Below are positions 1 through 12,409 of a DNA stretch of 64,000 nucleotides, piece after piece (the stretch's first letter is position 1; the number at the start of each line of letters is the position of its first letter). The position numbers were made by a program, and so were the translations under genes. Source of the stretch: Adiantum capillus-veneris. Taxonomy: Eukaryota > Streptophyta > Polypodiopsida > Polypodiales > Pteridaceae. The notes under the pieces were generated by a model. That model saw nothing but the letters and a program-made list of their open reading frames with translations. It was not told the DNA's origin and made no database searches. The stretch spans positions 108,437,141 to 108,501,140 of the forward strand of contig CM043942.1 of assembly GCA_014529385.2 (NCBI GenBank), given 5' to 3'.

Positions 1-1436
1 TTTGTCATATCATAATACAAAGCATCCAAGCTATCCTTGACACATGCATGGAGGAGGATTATTGGTGAATAAAGAAATATATACATGGTGGGACTAGTGT
101 ATGGACTATTCATGGACTTTAGCTCAATGAGCACATGGTGTTAGAATAATGAGTAAAAATAATAATAAAAATATGGAGGAGTTATGGATATGGAAAGATA
201 TTGGAATCATATGATATGGTCCCTCTTTGAATTATTTTGGGTGAAAGAGAAAAACGTATGCAAGTAAATAATATAATAAACGTGACCAATGAGTAGAAAT
301 CAATTTTTTGTTTTCACGAGGGTGAGGGTGAAAATGTGGGAGTGATTTGTATAAAGAAAAAATATAAGGTTAGAGTATGTACATATTGGAAAAAAATATA
401 CTTATGGTGTAAGAGGATGAAAGAAGGTGTACATAGGTTTAATAAAACACACACCTAAGTAAAAATATTTATATAAATATACCAAAATAATTATAAAAAA
501 TCCCTATATTTAGGCCATATATAAAATGCAATATTTACACACAAATGGGCCATAATATATTTTATTTTTTTGACTTAACTAGCCCAGTGACTAGCTAGAC
601 GAGGATTTTAAGAAGATATGGGAAAAGTCCCCTAACTCACACACGCCTATTTACAGTGAAATGGTAGGGATAGCCATAGTGTTTGGGTGATTTTGGTAGG
701 GTGAGGTAGCTTACTATGGCAATTATGGAAAGCCGAAAAATGGCTATCAATATGAATTTTTGACAAAATAAAATATGCCTTTTTCCTATTCAATCTATAA
801 TTTTTTTGCCCAATTCTATTTTAGGGTACCCTTCTGTATGTGAAAATGTGAGAAAAAATAAATTTAATAACCCCTTCTACTACACTCACATAATAGTCAC
901 ATAATTATTGACCCCCCCCCCCCCCCCCCCCCCCCCCCGCGAGTCTATAATGAAGCGAGATTCTTGCAACCGGATCCACAAAACTCAAGTTAGGGGAATT
1001 CAAATTGGATCCATGCAAAGGTAGGCATGGCTCGGCATGACAATCGAGCAAACTAGGTAAGGGCCGACATGGCTCTTGACACAAAAGAATCAAAAATTAA
1101 ATTTTGAGCAGGAGTTTGGGAAATGTTTTTTTGATTCTTCATAGACTTTGAGCTCATTAAGTCGATCAAGACACAATTGTGCATGGTGAAGCATGCCTTC
1201 TACAAATATGAGGCATCCTGCATAGGCAAACCATGTGCACCAAGGGGTGATACAAATTTTGATACCAAGGGCGGTGATTTAAGCCATGGTAAACAAGAAG
1301 GCGGGGCAAGGACTCTCTTGGAGTACTGCAAGCACTCAAAATACTCAGAAAAGGGTTTTTCAAAGTCGGTATGCAACTTAAATTTAAAGTTTACAATTTT
1401 GAACTTATTGAATCTTGCAAAATTTTCTACGATTAT
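1..1436. other. AT-rich flank without recognisable gene
   Basis: I see no supported gene here. The sequence is AT-rich with scattered short ORFs that lack codon structure or a recognisable motif. The only striking object is the pure C run at 912-938. The two ORFs near 1170-1490 overlap on opposite strands and show no domain, so I do not call them genes. Confidence 0.6.
912..938. repeat. Homopolymeric C tract (27 C)
   Basis: An uninterrupted run of 27 C bases follows ttga and ends in gcgag. Runs of this length are unstable in cloning and sequencing, so the true length is uncertain. On the minus strand it produces the poly-glycine tail of a spurious 62-codon ORF. Confidence 0.9.
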
Positions 1437-1441
1437 TTCAA

Positions 1442-1719
1442 CTAGAATTAGTCTGTTTTTGCTTAGAAAAATAACTAAATTAGTTTTTTAACCTTAAGAT
1501 AATAATCACGGCTTATTACAATGTTAACTAGCTATGATAAATAGCACATAATTATCTAACTTGATTTACTAATTTTGCCCTTTAAATTTCATCTAGAATT
1601 AGTTTGTTTTGGCTTAGAAAAATAACTAAATTAATTTTTGAACCTTAAGATAATTATCACGGCTTACAATGTAAAGTAACTGTGATAAATAGCACAGACT
1701 TATCTAACTTGATTTACTA
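1442..1719. repeat. Tandem duplication, two copies about 151 bp apart
   Basis: Copy 1 spans about 1442-1571 and copy 2 about 1593-1719. Both begin ctagaattagt and run through ataactaaatta, a cacggctta block and a gataaatagcaca block, ending in cttgatttacta. They differ by scattered substitutions and small indels, so the duplication is not recent. No coding potential is visible. Confidence 0.8.
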
Positions 1720-2944
1720 GTTTCCTTGTTTTGATTTGTGGCTAAAAATAGCTAATGTTAGCTTAATTAAGTACTTAGATTAATTTTTTGTTAATGAGGT
1801 AATTACCTCGTGTTTCCAACAATGTTTTATAGTTGTGATAATTAACTTAAGAATAATTGAGTTACTTAAGTAGGTTTTCCATCAATTTTTTGATTAAAAA
1901 ACTAATTTTTACCTAATTAATATTAGAAACTAATCAAAAAATATGATATAATTTTTCCAACTTCTTAATAGTTTAACCGAGCTTTGATAATTATCTTATA
2001 GTCATCTAAGTTTAATTAGTATAATTATCCTTAATTTAAGATTAAAAAGAGTAATTTTAATCCTAATATGGTTTAATAATTAATTAGATTAATAGCCCTA
2101 ATCTTAATATAAGTAATCAGCAAAAGATTAAGAGTTAAGAGAGTAGCCTATAATATAAAGAGGATCAATAATTAAGATTAATCAAGAAAATAGAGGTAGA
2201 TTAGCATAATTTTACTTATTAAAAAGAGATTAAGCTAATTATCATTGATAATCAGATAGAATTCTTGCTCTCTAGTGACTTTTGGGTAGAGTTCTCTCTA
2301 TGTGAGAGAGAAATGTCCAGGACTCCAGTCTGAGTGAAAATGTGAAGCAAGGGGTCCTATTTATAAGTTTCTAGGTAGTCATAGGTTGGAAATGGTAGTA
2401 GCTTGCATCCCAAGGCATCCCTACAGCTCACTTAGCGCCCCTTGCTGCTATTCATGTCTCTGGCAGGTTAGCGATGACCCCTCCCATCACCTGCCAGCTT
2501 CAAAAATCAAATCTGCTAAAATTTGATATATTTTTTGCTTAATTGGTAAATATCTATAAAATATCTGGGAGGCCTTAGTAAAAGTCTATGCTTAAATGAT
2601 TACTGCAACCATCCAATTTTTCTTAGCAAATTAATTTACATTGGAATCTTTCAGAGGGACTAGCGGGGTTAGTTTCTGTCCAAACTTAATTTTGAAAATT
2701 TCTAGCCTTGGGTTTTCTTTGCTTAAGAGACCTTACAATAATTATATTATATACTTATATAATATAAGTATCCCCTTTTTTGCAATTGAGATTATGTCTG
2801 ATGATTATCATATGAGATTTCATTACATGGTTGTATTAACACTACAACATTAACGTTAAACATTCATAAGGTTCATTGATTCGAGAAAAAAAGGGAGAGG
2901 CAGAGCTCCCCCATCATCCGCACGCTAAATTTCTTTTGATTACC
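1720..2944. other. AT-rich intergenic sequence
   Basis: No gene, RNA or transposon terminus could be supported. An ORF at 2641-2853 has no conserved motif and low-complexity codons. Confidence 0.5.
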
Positions 2945-3440
2945 ATCTAAGAATATAGGTTTTGTAGCAAATATAGTATATTTATAAAATAAAGTATAGA
3001 ATACAATATAGTATTAATATATTATATAGTATATAAAGTTTACTTTTTCTTATACTTATAGTAAATAGTATATAGTATATAAAGTTATACTTATAGTATA
3101 TGTATAATATACAATATATAGATTATATAGTATATTGTAAATATATAGTATAAAGAGTATATAATATATATAGAGTGTATATATCTAATATATTTCTACG
3201 ATAGAGTAATATAGTACTACGTTAGAATACTACAGATGTAACATAGTACTACATAGAGTAGATATTATTTATATAATGTAGAGTATATACTATTTAATTT
3301 GATATGTATAATACATAGTAAAAAATGGACTATATATAGGATAGTACATATAGTATATATTGCATACTACATATAGTATCATATACTACTTAATACATAG
3401 TATAGTTTACTTTATGTAATAGGTACCTAGCTGCAAATTA
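2945..3440. repeat. AT-rich low-complexity block built on tatagtatat
   Basis: Close variants of tatagtatat, atatagta and tactacata recur for about 500 bp with almost no GC. It ends about 45 bp before the first ATG of the plus-strand gene at 3488 and could be its 5' AT-rich region or simply degenerate minisatellite DNA. Confidence 0.7.
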
Positions 3441-3487
3441 TTGGTTTTATATAAACTAAAAACTATATAATATATGTTTTGTAGATA

Positions 3488-6228
3488 ATGGCACCAAAGA
3501 GGGATAGCAAGAAAAGAAAACCTCCAGTCTCTCCTTTTAGCGACCGTCAAGTGAGCATGAAGTTAAGATCCGGTTGTATACCAAAGGGAACTATCGATCA
3601 AGAGGCATCATCACAAGTCCGACATTTGGACACTCCACCCAATAAAAAAAGCAGGATTCTCAAAAGGTGTGTTTCTATAGATGATGAGGCTCAAGTTGAT
3701 GAAGACTGCAACAACGTCAAAGATGATGTAGAGATCACATGTAAATTATGTGTGTATGTTAAAATTTTATGTTGAAACGTAGTATGTATTATAAATTCTG
3801 CAATGATAGATGGTTAAATTTGATGGATGTTTTTTTTTTTGAGAAAGTTTGGTTATAATCAACTATGTGGAGATTAAGAAAGGTTAAGTCCCATGCTAAA
3901 GAAAATGTTCTTGGACAGTTAAATGTTTGTCATTTGTTTCTCTATGCAAAGAAAAATGTTCACATTGAAAATCCTCATGACAATGAAGAAGATAGTGATC
4001 ATGAAGGGGATGAGGAGAATAAGCAGTCCAAACACCTAGGCAATCAAATTTCACTAGGCCTGATGAAACATATTCTAAGTCAGTTTTATGTCAAGAAGAA
4101 GACATTGCCTACTTCAGTTCCAATTTGTCGACTCATGGTGCATGAGGCTGTTAGATTTGCTAGAGATGATGTAGAATGGCTCATTTCCTCTTTTGATTCT
4201 CATGGGTATTTAGAAAATATGGGGCATTTTCTTGTGTCCGTTGGGGATTCTAGAGGAGATTCCATTCCCGTGACTGCAACGGATTTGGAGGAATGGGGAC
4301 CACTTTGGCAGGAAAGAAATACTGAGTTTGTGAGAGCACTTGGTAGAGAGTGGTAGGAGCTCAAAGGAAAAAAAAAACTGGTATGGGATGGATGGCAACC
4401 ATAGGCTAAAAACATGGTGGAAGAGAATCAAAGAAAGTGAGGTCTTTCACCTTTTCACTCTTTTGTTGTAAAGCTTTGTTTCTACAAATAATGATTATTG
4501 CTTTTTTGATAGAGTATTCCGACAATGATCAATACCATGTTAGTGTTTGTTGCCAATTCCTTGAGTTCATCTAGGGCACATGTCATGCCAAACATCACTC
4601 ATGAAGTGTATATATTTCAAAGATTTGGCATGGCAAAAAAAGAGTCTATCCTTCAAAAATTGACACCCGATATGAGAGAATGGGCTAAGGTGGAGATGAA
4701 TGTGGAGGCACGGTATTACCATGGTGCTGCACCATGGTACAACACTCCATGTGGATTGATATCTCAACTTGTGTGGAAGGTGATACCTACTCTACATGTT
4801 GGGTAATTGATGCAAAATTTTATTATGCTTTCAATACAATGTTTTGTATTAGGATGAGTTCAGTATGTTTATGTCCAAAGAAAGAGCAAAGCTAGATGCT
4901 CTTGGACTAAATGATGTTGAGAAGAAGAAGAGACTTGACAAGGCCACAAAGGTAGAAGAGGAACGGTTGAAAGATAGGGGCTACAAGTACCTATCAATCG
5001 CCAATCCTCTTAATGGTGATGAATTCTTCAAGTTGCTTTTGACATTAAATGGGATGAACCTGGAATGTTAAAGATCACTAGAGATAAGCTCTATTGTTTG
5101 ACAAGCTCTAAAATCACTCCTGAGAGGTATTGTAGCTATTAGTTTCTCATTTGTAACTGTGTTCGTTCCATTTTGTTTTTGTTCCGTTTTGTTTTCTAAA
5201 TGATTAAGTGATATGTTGTTCTTATTGCTCGTAGAAAGAAGATAATTTTGCACCTCATGAGCCTCAGTAAGGCTAAGGATCCACAATATCTTCATTTTGG
5301 TGATTACAAGCTTTTTAGAAGTTATATGAAAAAGGAGATTTATTGGGCTTACTTGCATGGGGAAGCTACACTAATGATTGAAACGCTACAAGTAGAAGGT
5401 CCACCACTTCCAAATTCTTTTGACCTACTCTACAAGATGAGCATGAAAAATAATATTTTGCAGGTAGACGTTTGACCATTGTTTTTAATAGAATATAGAC
5501 ATGTTTTAATTTACACAAGATAAAGTTTAGTTTTTTTTTTATTGTTACTATGTATTAGGATTTTATTTATCTAATGGATGCGGTGAAGCCTTCCGACTCT
5601 AGTGAGAAGATGCCAGGGCTTGTGTTGTTGGCTAAGAGAGTGATTTACAAGTTTGCATCTTCCACTTGCACTCTTTGCAAAAAAAGAGCATTTCTTTTTT
5701 TTGCCATGGTTTGCTGACAATGGGTCATTTTGAGATAGATGAAATATCATTTTCTGTTTACAAAAAATCCTTCAATTCCCTATGGAAGACCAATATGAGG
5801 TGGATGGTTTTTTTGACAATACACGCGCGTGTTTAATGTCTACATTAAAAACACTAAATCCCTTGTGGGAGCCCAAGACAGGGTTTATGGTTATTTTGAA
5901 AAAGTGTGCTCCATACAAAGGAGACTTTGGCATTTTTTTGGGGATACATGTCATTTATTATATTATTGCATGCATGTGCTTTTCAAAGTGGATGATGCCC
6001 TAAAATTTTGTAGATGGGTTATGCAATGCGTTGAGACACATGGATTGAATGAAGCCCCATTATTCACTAGATTAATGTGCGTGATGAGAATACAATGTTC
6101 TCTCCCTCTTTGATTGAAAGGAATCTGACAACATGGGAAGCCAATGTTTGTCCTTGGTGGTTGGATTATACACTAGGAGTTATTCCAAAGCAAGAGGTTG
6201 AATTACGGAAGAATAAGTACCAAAATTA
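3488..6228 (+). pseudogene. Decayed multi-exon gene of unknown family
   Basis: I do not recognise the family. Open pieces on the plus strand lie in order: 3488-3739 (basic, Lys/Arg-rich start MAPKRDSKKRK, ending at a possible gt donor), 3865-4356 (acidic linker, then the segment DLEEWGPLWQERNTEFVRAL), 4525-4806, 4865-5071, a piece continuing to 5475, and 5770-6228 (ending near VIPKQEVELRKN before a TAG). Several junctions look like splice sites. Others need frameshifts (for example around 5830 and 6080), so the copy is probably dead. Its 3' end abuts a minus-strand retrotransposon protease/pol relic that starts near 6240, which suggests this gene belongs to another insertion into that element. 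A transposon-borne gene is my inference; a decayed host gene cannot be excluded. Confidence 0.4.
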
Positions 6229-6239
6229 GGATCTTTTAG

Positions 6240-6490
6240 GGACTCTTTGACAAAAATCATGTAGCAAAAACTGAGCTCTTCATTGATTTATCAAAAGGCA
6301 GAGGATTTACAAGTGGTATAGTACAACCACACTCACTAGCATCTATATACATGTTGTTTCCCCTTAAAGTTGAAGTAGATTCTCCTTTTAGGGAACGTCA
6401 TGTTGGTAGCATGCGGTTGAACCATGTTGCCCCTAGGATAGCATCCTCATGTTGGAGAGTAGAGATTAAAAAATATTCTTTGTTGACATA
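6240..6490 (-). pseudogene. Retropepsin/pol fragment, left part of a split gene
   Basis: Read on the minus strand from 6490, the frame continues from the protease fragment at 25440-25227 after one copy of the acata target duplication is removed. It reads as a Ty3-type protease tail, with an LQHEDAILGATWF-like motif that resembles the plant consensus segment HEDVILGAPWF. It then hits a TGA and further stops. It is therefore the downstream part of the gene interrupted by the 18.7-kb LTR element. Confidence 0.65.
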
Positions 6491-7387
6491 TGTGGGACGG
6501 GTGTCTAACCTCACTCCTATCTTATTGCAGATGTAGCAAGAACCACGATTAAATTGTCAATCCATGGGACAAAGCTAACTCGACTAGTGCATAGAGGCTA
6601 CAAGAGGTTGTCACTCTCTTGGAAAACAACAAACAACTCACATCTAGCTCATGCGACACTCAAATGACTGAAATCACCAAAAGCCAATCGCTCATCGACA
6701 ACAAATCACCTCCTTTACAGCATCAAATGACATCCAAATGTAATGAAACTTCTAGGACATGTTTATAAGACCTAAGCACACATGCTTATGGTCTCAAATC
6801 TCACTTTATGTCAAGTGCAAAAATCGCAATTATTAACAACAATGGATTTTTGACCTAGTCTTTTTTGACCCAAAATGCATCTAAATGCTTAGCAATGATG
6901 TCCCAATATCCCGCCTATACTTAGTTTGTGAGTTTGAAGTGTAAATTCCTACTTATGGTGAAATTAGGCCACGGGCCGACGATGCCAAACGATACAAAAT
7001 ACCGTGAAATGCTTACATCAATGAGTAGAGCTCTTACCTGTGGTTGCAACACAACAGACACGACTGCAATGTGACAATCAGGGAGGGAGTAGGAAGCGCA
7101 AGAAGGAGAGAAGTGAGCGTTGTTAGCTCACGCTGTGTATTTCATTATCCAAAACTTAAAAATAACTTACAGAAATTGGCTTTTATACCTTAGCCAACAT
7201 TTTTGGTGGTCAAAACTAATAATCCAGGAGCTCTAACTAAAGACAAGTTGATGGCTTGTAGCCCTGGCTCATCAAATACAAAGTTTACCCAAAAAATAAG
7301 AGTTACAATATTCCCGATTCATCAAAATAATAATTTTTTTACAATGAGAGCTCCAAAAATGGTATTCGAGTTAGCTTGCTACTAGCA
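6491..7387 (-). repeat. 3' LTR of the 18.7-kb element
   Basis: On the plus strand it begins TGTGGGACGG and ends CTACTAGCA. It matches 24324-25221 throughout with scattered substitutions, and the lengths are 897 and 898 bp. It contains a degenerate copy of the element's palindrome near 6815-6836. The LTR pair is close to collinear, so no large indel has occurred since insertion. Confidence 0.9.
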
Positions 7388-7403
7388 TTCCCCCCTCCTC
7401 GCC
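7388..7403 (-). promoter_or_regulatory. Polypurine tract of the 18.7-kb element
   Basis: The plus strand reads ttcccccctcctcgcc immediately inside the 3' LTR. On the sense minus strand this is an uninterrupted purine run rich in G directly before the LTR, as expected for the plus-strand priming site. Confidence 0.85.
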
Positions 7404-7707
7404 TGTGCCGTCCCTTGACACAACTTATCAGCTCAAATAATCTTTGGGTTGGCGTGGCTGGCGAGGCGGCCTTTAAGTGCATGTAACACTTTCTCATATC
7501 TGATCTTTCTTTCTTTGTCTGGAACCTGCAATAATTGCATGGTGACTCTGTTCTTGAGCTCGATGGCGGAGTAGCTACGAATCTGGACGTTAGGTTGTTG
7601 ATCACTGGCCCAAAAATCTTCGTTTGCCAAGTGAAAAACCCTGTATAGAATGCTTCCTCAAACGCCAACATATTATGAGATGTCAAGAATATGCAGTGGG
7701 CGTAGAA

Positions 7708-8214
7708 TCAATAAAGGACTTCTTCGGAAGGTTGGCCACTTAAGTTGTAGCATAGACCCTTATTGCCCTCGAGAAACGATATCCACGGTGCCCCTGCTTG
7801 CTTTGGCTCGTAAAAGGATTCAATGCATCTGAGCAGCATTCGGCAAATTTTGTAGAGCATAGCACATGAGAGATCAGGGAGACTTTTGAAGAATGCCATG
7901 GCGCCTGTTAGGGTTTTCACCATGTATTCCTCTATCGGCGTTCCCTTTTTTGGAGCTGGCAATCTCGGATAATTCAGCCATGTAGGCCGCTTCTTTGTCA
8001 TTGCCTCATGTGCTTGCCACGTCCTTACTCTTATTACAAGACAAAAATTTGGGTCTCTTTGAAGTGTTGCAGGTGCTCTTGTGAACAGAATCAAGTATCT
8101 GGGATTCTTGTTCAGCCAGCTCTTTCTCCACTTGAGGTGGACTTCATCTATGCCTTCTGCTTGCATGTCTTTATATAGTCGTTCCTTAACATGTTGCATC
8201 TCTACCTTGATCAA
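7708..8214 (-). pseudogene. C-terminal part of an unknown ORF in the 18.7-kb element
   Basis: This is a 168-codon open frame rich in charged residues with many aromatic residues (WRKSWLNKNPRYLILF, RPTWLNYPRLPAPKKG). I recognise no domain. It lies downstream of the coiled-coil ORFs and just before the purine tract, in the place where pol would be in an autonomous element. Another frame at 7339-7686 overlaps the LTR edge. Upstream (8215-9330) the same strand shows shifted frames and stops, so I regard it as the remnant end of a longer protein. Confidence 0.4.
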
Positions 8215-9332
8215 GGAATATGACAGTGATTTTTGATGCCATTGTGCATTGACTTGGTTGGGAGTGAGTCAAGTAACATTGACTGAATGGATAACTCTCA
8301 ACTCCCAATCCATCCCTGCTTTCCATTGCTCATCCGTTTCTTGAGCGACCTGCTCCTTAAGTGCATCTTCTTCATCTTTTGGCAGCTGGACCATTGGCAC
8401 TTGATCGGCATCTCTGATTGGTACCTGAAAGTCTTCTTCTCCTCCTGGCCTTTCTATCGACTGTGTTTCTATCTCAGCAAAAGAGACTGAGGGAATTTCA
8501 ATGTGGGGTTGTTCTGAAGTACCTGCTTCCTCTTGCGTCTCTTGCTTTCCGTCTTGCAGTAGCTGATTAACTCTCTTGAGCTCTACTATCTCCTTGATTA
8601 GCTCTTCTTCTCTTTGTCCTCGAATTAATGCAAGGTCTTTGCATTGTGATTACTCTAGCTTTAGCTCATGCTCAAGATCTTTATTCTTTCTTTTCCAGTG
8701 CTTTATACACTTTGTTTGTACCTTTGATCGAGGCAACTGCGGGATCTTCTCTTGTCTATCGCAAGAAGGTTGCCAGATCATTGATCCTTTGCTCTAAACA
8801 TTGTAATGAAGCGTTTGCCATGTCGAGCTACACTTGGATTTTTTAAATTGACAGAGTTGTAGTTAAGAGTTTGTTGGTAACCTCTGTCAGTTGTTCATCT
8901 TTGGTCTTACAGGCATCTGTTAACTTTGTGAGAAGTACACCTAGCTCTTCCATTTCCTTTTGTTGCTTTTCTCCCCGAGGGATTCACCATGGAAAATGTA
9001 CTGCACCACGTAAGTGCAAGGGAGGGGGGATTTTTTACAAGTTACACAAGCGTATAAGTTAGGGGTAGGCCCCAATAATTTATCTCCCAAGCTTAAAAAC
9101 AAGGGAGGGAGGTATCATATTTAGGGGGGGGGAGGGGGACTGACTCGGGTTGATCACTTGTAACAATTTGTCACCAGTGTGCACTAGAACTCGGATGTAT
9201 TTTGGGAAATTTTTTTATCACGTCACACATCAGATTTTGCATCAAGCGGAACATAGATAAGGGTAGATTTGGAGTAGGTCAAGGGTTGATTTATGCCATA
9301 TTTGGATGGGTCACAATTGGACGAGTAGCCAG
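8215..9332 (-). other. Degenerate internal sequence of the 18.7-kb element
   Basis: Minus-strand frames contain short charged, Lys/Ser-rich stretches broken by many stops. They are probably the decayed middle of the same ORF that flanks the Copia insertion on its other side (15126-16495). A G-rich stretch occurs near 9124-9140. No intact gene is present. Confidence 0.5.
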
Positions 9333-9419
9333 TGTTAGGAAATAAGACGTAGCTAAATAGATAATTGAGTAGATTACTTAATGAAGAGAGACAGATTTAC
9401 ATACACAAGATTATAGAGT

Positions 9420-9465
<46 letters not shown>

Positions 9466-10140
9466 CACCATATACGTGGTTCACCCAATGTGGGCTACGT
9501 CCACGGAAAAGCAGCCACTCAATGGCTTTAGTACTTCAAAACAAGAAGTAGCTTACAAAGAGATTATACCCTTAATGGAGCTCTTGCCTTGCTTCACTCT
9601 CACCACCTCACACTCACCTTGTTGCATCAACTTCACACTATGAAATGTGTGTAGAAATGGCCTCCTTTTATAGGCCAAAAGGGCTGCCCTCTCTCATAAG
9701 AGGCAGCCATGTGTAGCCGCCCTTGTGTAGATAAGTCCAAATCAGACCCTCCAATCCTCCCATGTGTGGCCGCCCTTGAGAAGACAAGTCCTCTTTTGAA
9801 TTCGGCCACCGGCCACCGGCCATTGACTTTCTACCATCGGCCACCAGCCATTGACTACCGGCCACTGGCCAACCGACGGTTGTTTTCCGACCACTTTCCG
9901 GCCGCCGTCCGACCATAATATTCCGGTGAAAATGAATATTCTGGCGAGGGAAAAAAAAGTCTTGGGGGCTTCCGCCCCCGAGGCCCCTAAAGTTGCCTCT
10001 GATTTTTGGCCGTGAAAATTTTGGTTTCTGGTGAGTGATTTTCCTTCACGCACGATGGCTTCTCCTCGTAATGGGGGCCTTACAAATGTGCGCTTTTAAT
10101 ACAAAAAATTACAAGGGTAAATCAGGCTCCATACTTAACA
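9333..10140 (-). repeat. 3' LTR of the Copia element
   Basis: This LTR of 808 bp has TGTTA..TAACA ends and contains a (GA)n run at about 9422-9461. It also contains a run of ggccaccggcc-like GC-rich words near 9800-9900. Compared with the 5' LTR it has a different GA length and several small indels. Confidence 0.93.
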
Positions 10141-10153
10141 ATCTCCCACTTGG
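10141..10153 (-). promoter_or_regulatory. Polypurine tract of the Copia element
   Basis: The plus-strand bases atctcccacttgg follow the LTR end. The sense-strand complement ends in AAGTGGGAGAT directly before the 3' LTR, the usual plant Copia form. Confidence 0.85.
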
Positions 10154-10201
10154 AGACTGATCTCCAAACCAAACCTGTGAACTGCTTTCCATTCTGGCTT
10201 C

Positions 10202-11736
10202 TTATCCTTGAATGCCGATTGAAGATGAGCAAAAGCTCAACTTCTCCTTGTTGACCACCTTTGTAAACATGTCTGCAGGATTTTCACTTGTATTCACCTT
10301 TCCTAGCTTTAGTTGTCCCTCTTCCAAAAGAGTGCGTATGAAGTGATATCTCACCTCAATGTGCTTTGTCCTTGAATGAAAGGCTGAGTTCTTCGCAAGA
10401 TGGATAGCGCTTTGGCTATCACTGTACAAGACACAATTGTCTTGTTTGAATCCAAGCTCTTCTAAGAATCTGTGAAGCCACATAATTTCTTTGCTTGCCT
10501 CCGTCATTGCTACATACTCTCCTTCCGTGGTAGAAAGTGAAACCACTTTTTGTAGCTTTGAATCCCAGCTTACTGTTGTGCCTCCAACCGTGAACACATA
10601 GCCAGTAGTGCTCCTTCGAGTATCTTTGTCACCTGCCATATCTGCATCAGCATACCCTTCTAGAAAAATATCAGTTCCTCCAAAATACAAAGCATTTGTT
10701 GTTGTCCCTTTTAGATACCTAAGTATCCACTTCACAGCTTGCCAATGCTCTTTACCTGGGTTGTCCATGAACCTACTCACAACTCCCACTGCATGTGAAA
10801 TGTCTGGCCTTGTCCAGACCATAGCATACATTAGAGAACCTACCGCTGCAGCATATGGAACTTTAGACATATAGGCTATCTCCTCTTGTGTCTTTGGACA
10901 CATATCCTTCGTTAGTTTAAAATGACCAGCCAAAGGTGTAGAAACTGGTTTTGCATTTTGCATTGCAAACCTTTCTAGTACCTTCTTGATGTAATCTTCT
11001 TGAGATAGCTTTATTGTCTTCTTCGTCCTGTCCCTTGATATTTTCATACCAAGTATCCTCTTTGCAGCACCTAAATCTTTCATTGAAAAAGATTTGGACA
11101 GCTCCTCTTTTAGGTCTTTGATGTCCTGCATGTTAGCACTTGCAATCAACATGTCATCAACATACAACATTAGGATGATGAATTTCCCATCTCCCAAATT
11201 CTTCGTGTAGACGGAGTGATCCGAGTTGCATCTTGTGAATCCATGATCCAACATCCATCGATCAAACTTCAAGTACCATTGTCTTGATGCTTGCTTTAAA
11301 CCATACAGCTCTTCTTTATCTGCAAACCATTTTCTCCTTACAAATTACCTTTTACTTCATACCCCTTTGGTTGAAGCATGTAGATTTCCTCCTCTAAGTC
11401 ACCGTGAGGGAATGCTGTATTTACATCCATTTGCTCGAGATTTAGATCATGAGTAGCCACAAGGCTTAAGACAAGCCTAATTGAGTTCATTTTTACAACA
11501 GGAGAAAATATTTCATTGAAGTCAATACCTTTCTTTTGAGAAAACCCTTTTACCACAAGCCTAGACTTGTACCTTTTCTTCCCACCTTCTTCTTCCTTCA
11601 GCTTGTACACCCATTTGTTTTGAAGTGCCCGCTTACCTTTAGGCAACTCAACCAAATCCCATGTTTGGTTGCGATGTAGTGAGTCCATCTCCACTTGCAT
11701 GCTCTTCGTCCATTCTTCTTTGGATTCATGTTGCAT
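10202..11736 (-). pseudogene. Copia reverse transcriptase and RNase H
   Basis: Two open pieces encode this part of pol. 11736-11338 carries the RT start (WVYKLKEEEGGKKRYKSRLV, then a segment ending QMDVNTAFPHGDLEEEIYM; the usual form has TAF-LHGDL). After a frameshift near 11340, 11272-10202 (356 codons) carries the catalytic YVDD at residues 37-40, the connection, and an RNase H with the DADMAGD, TEGEYVA and SDSQSAIHLAKN segments. The final part ends 62 bp before the LTR. The catalytic residues remain, but the frameshift makes this copy inactive as a whole. Confidence 0.9.
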
Positions 11737-12409
11737 AGCTTATTCGTATGATTCTGGCTCTGCAGAATCTGAGATCAAGGGATGGTTGAAGGAAGGAACA
11801 AACCTTTGTGGAGGTCTACTTGCTCTTTTAGATCTTTGGGGAATAGGTTGAGGCTCCTCATTTGGTTGACGTTGTTGCACATTGTCACCGTTTGCAGTCC
11901 TTCAGTCTTCACCGTCCTCAAGCTCCATGTACTCATCACCTGTTTCTTTTGTTTGTTTTCTTTTCAAGTAATCTTTGTACATATTTTGTTCGTTAACAAT
12001 TACATCCCTACTCCTTAAGATTTTACCATCTTCACGATTCCATAGGCGATACCCAAAGGCACCTTCTCCATAGCCAATGAAGAAACACTTTTTGGACTTT
12101 GCATCTAGCTTTGATCTTAGGCTTCTATCTATGTGCATGAAAGCCTCACACCCAAACACTTTGAGAAATGAATAATTCACCGGTTTACCTGTCCATGTCT
12201 CTTCTGGAACTCCCCCAGACACAGACGTACACAGACGTACTTACAGCTTCCGCCCAAAGCTCAAGTGGTAGGCCTGCATGTAGCCGCATGCTTCGTGCTC
12301 GCTCCATGATTGTCCTGTTCATCCTTTCGGAAATCCCATTTTGTTGAGGTGTCCTTGGTCTTGTCCTTTGCCTCCGAATTCCATTGCTAGCACAAAAGCT
12401 TGGCTGCAA
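11737..12409 (-). pseudogene. Copia integrase C-terminal half and linker
   Basis: Two frames cover it. 12409-12185 has the RPRTPQQNGISERMNRTIME segment, which carries the catalytic glutamate region of Copia integrase. 12222-11902 has the downstream VFGCEAFMHI and CFFIGYGEGAFGYRLW motifs. A duplicated acagacgtac near 12223-12240 accompanies one frameshift. In-frame TGA (about 11902) and TAA (about 11740) then separate it from RT. Confidence 0.85.

Noticed and set aside
9668-10053. ORFs over the Copia LTR (also 14429-14823)
   Set aside because: They come from the GC-rich ggccaccggcc repeats of the LTR, occur in several overlapping frames and lack any conserved domain.
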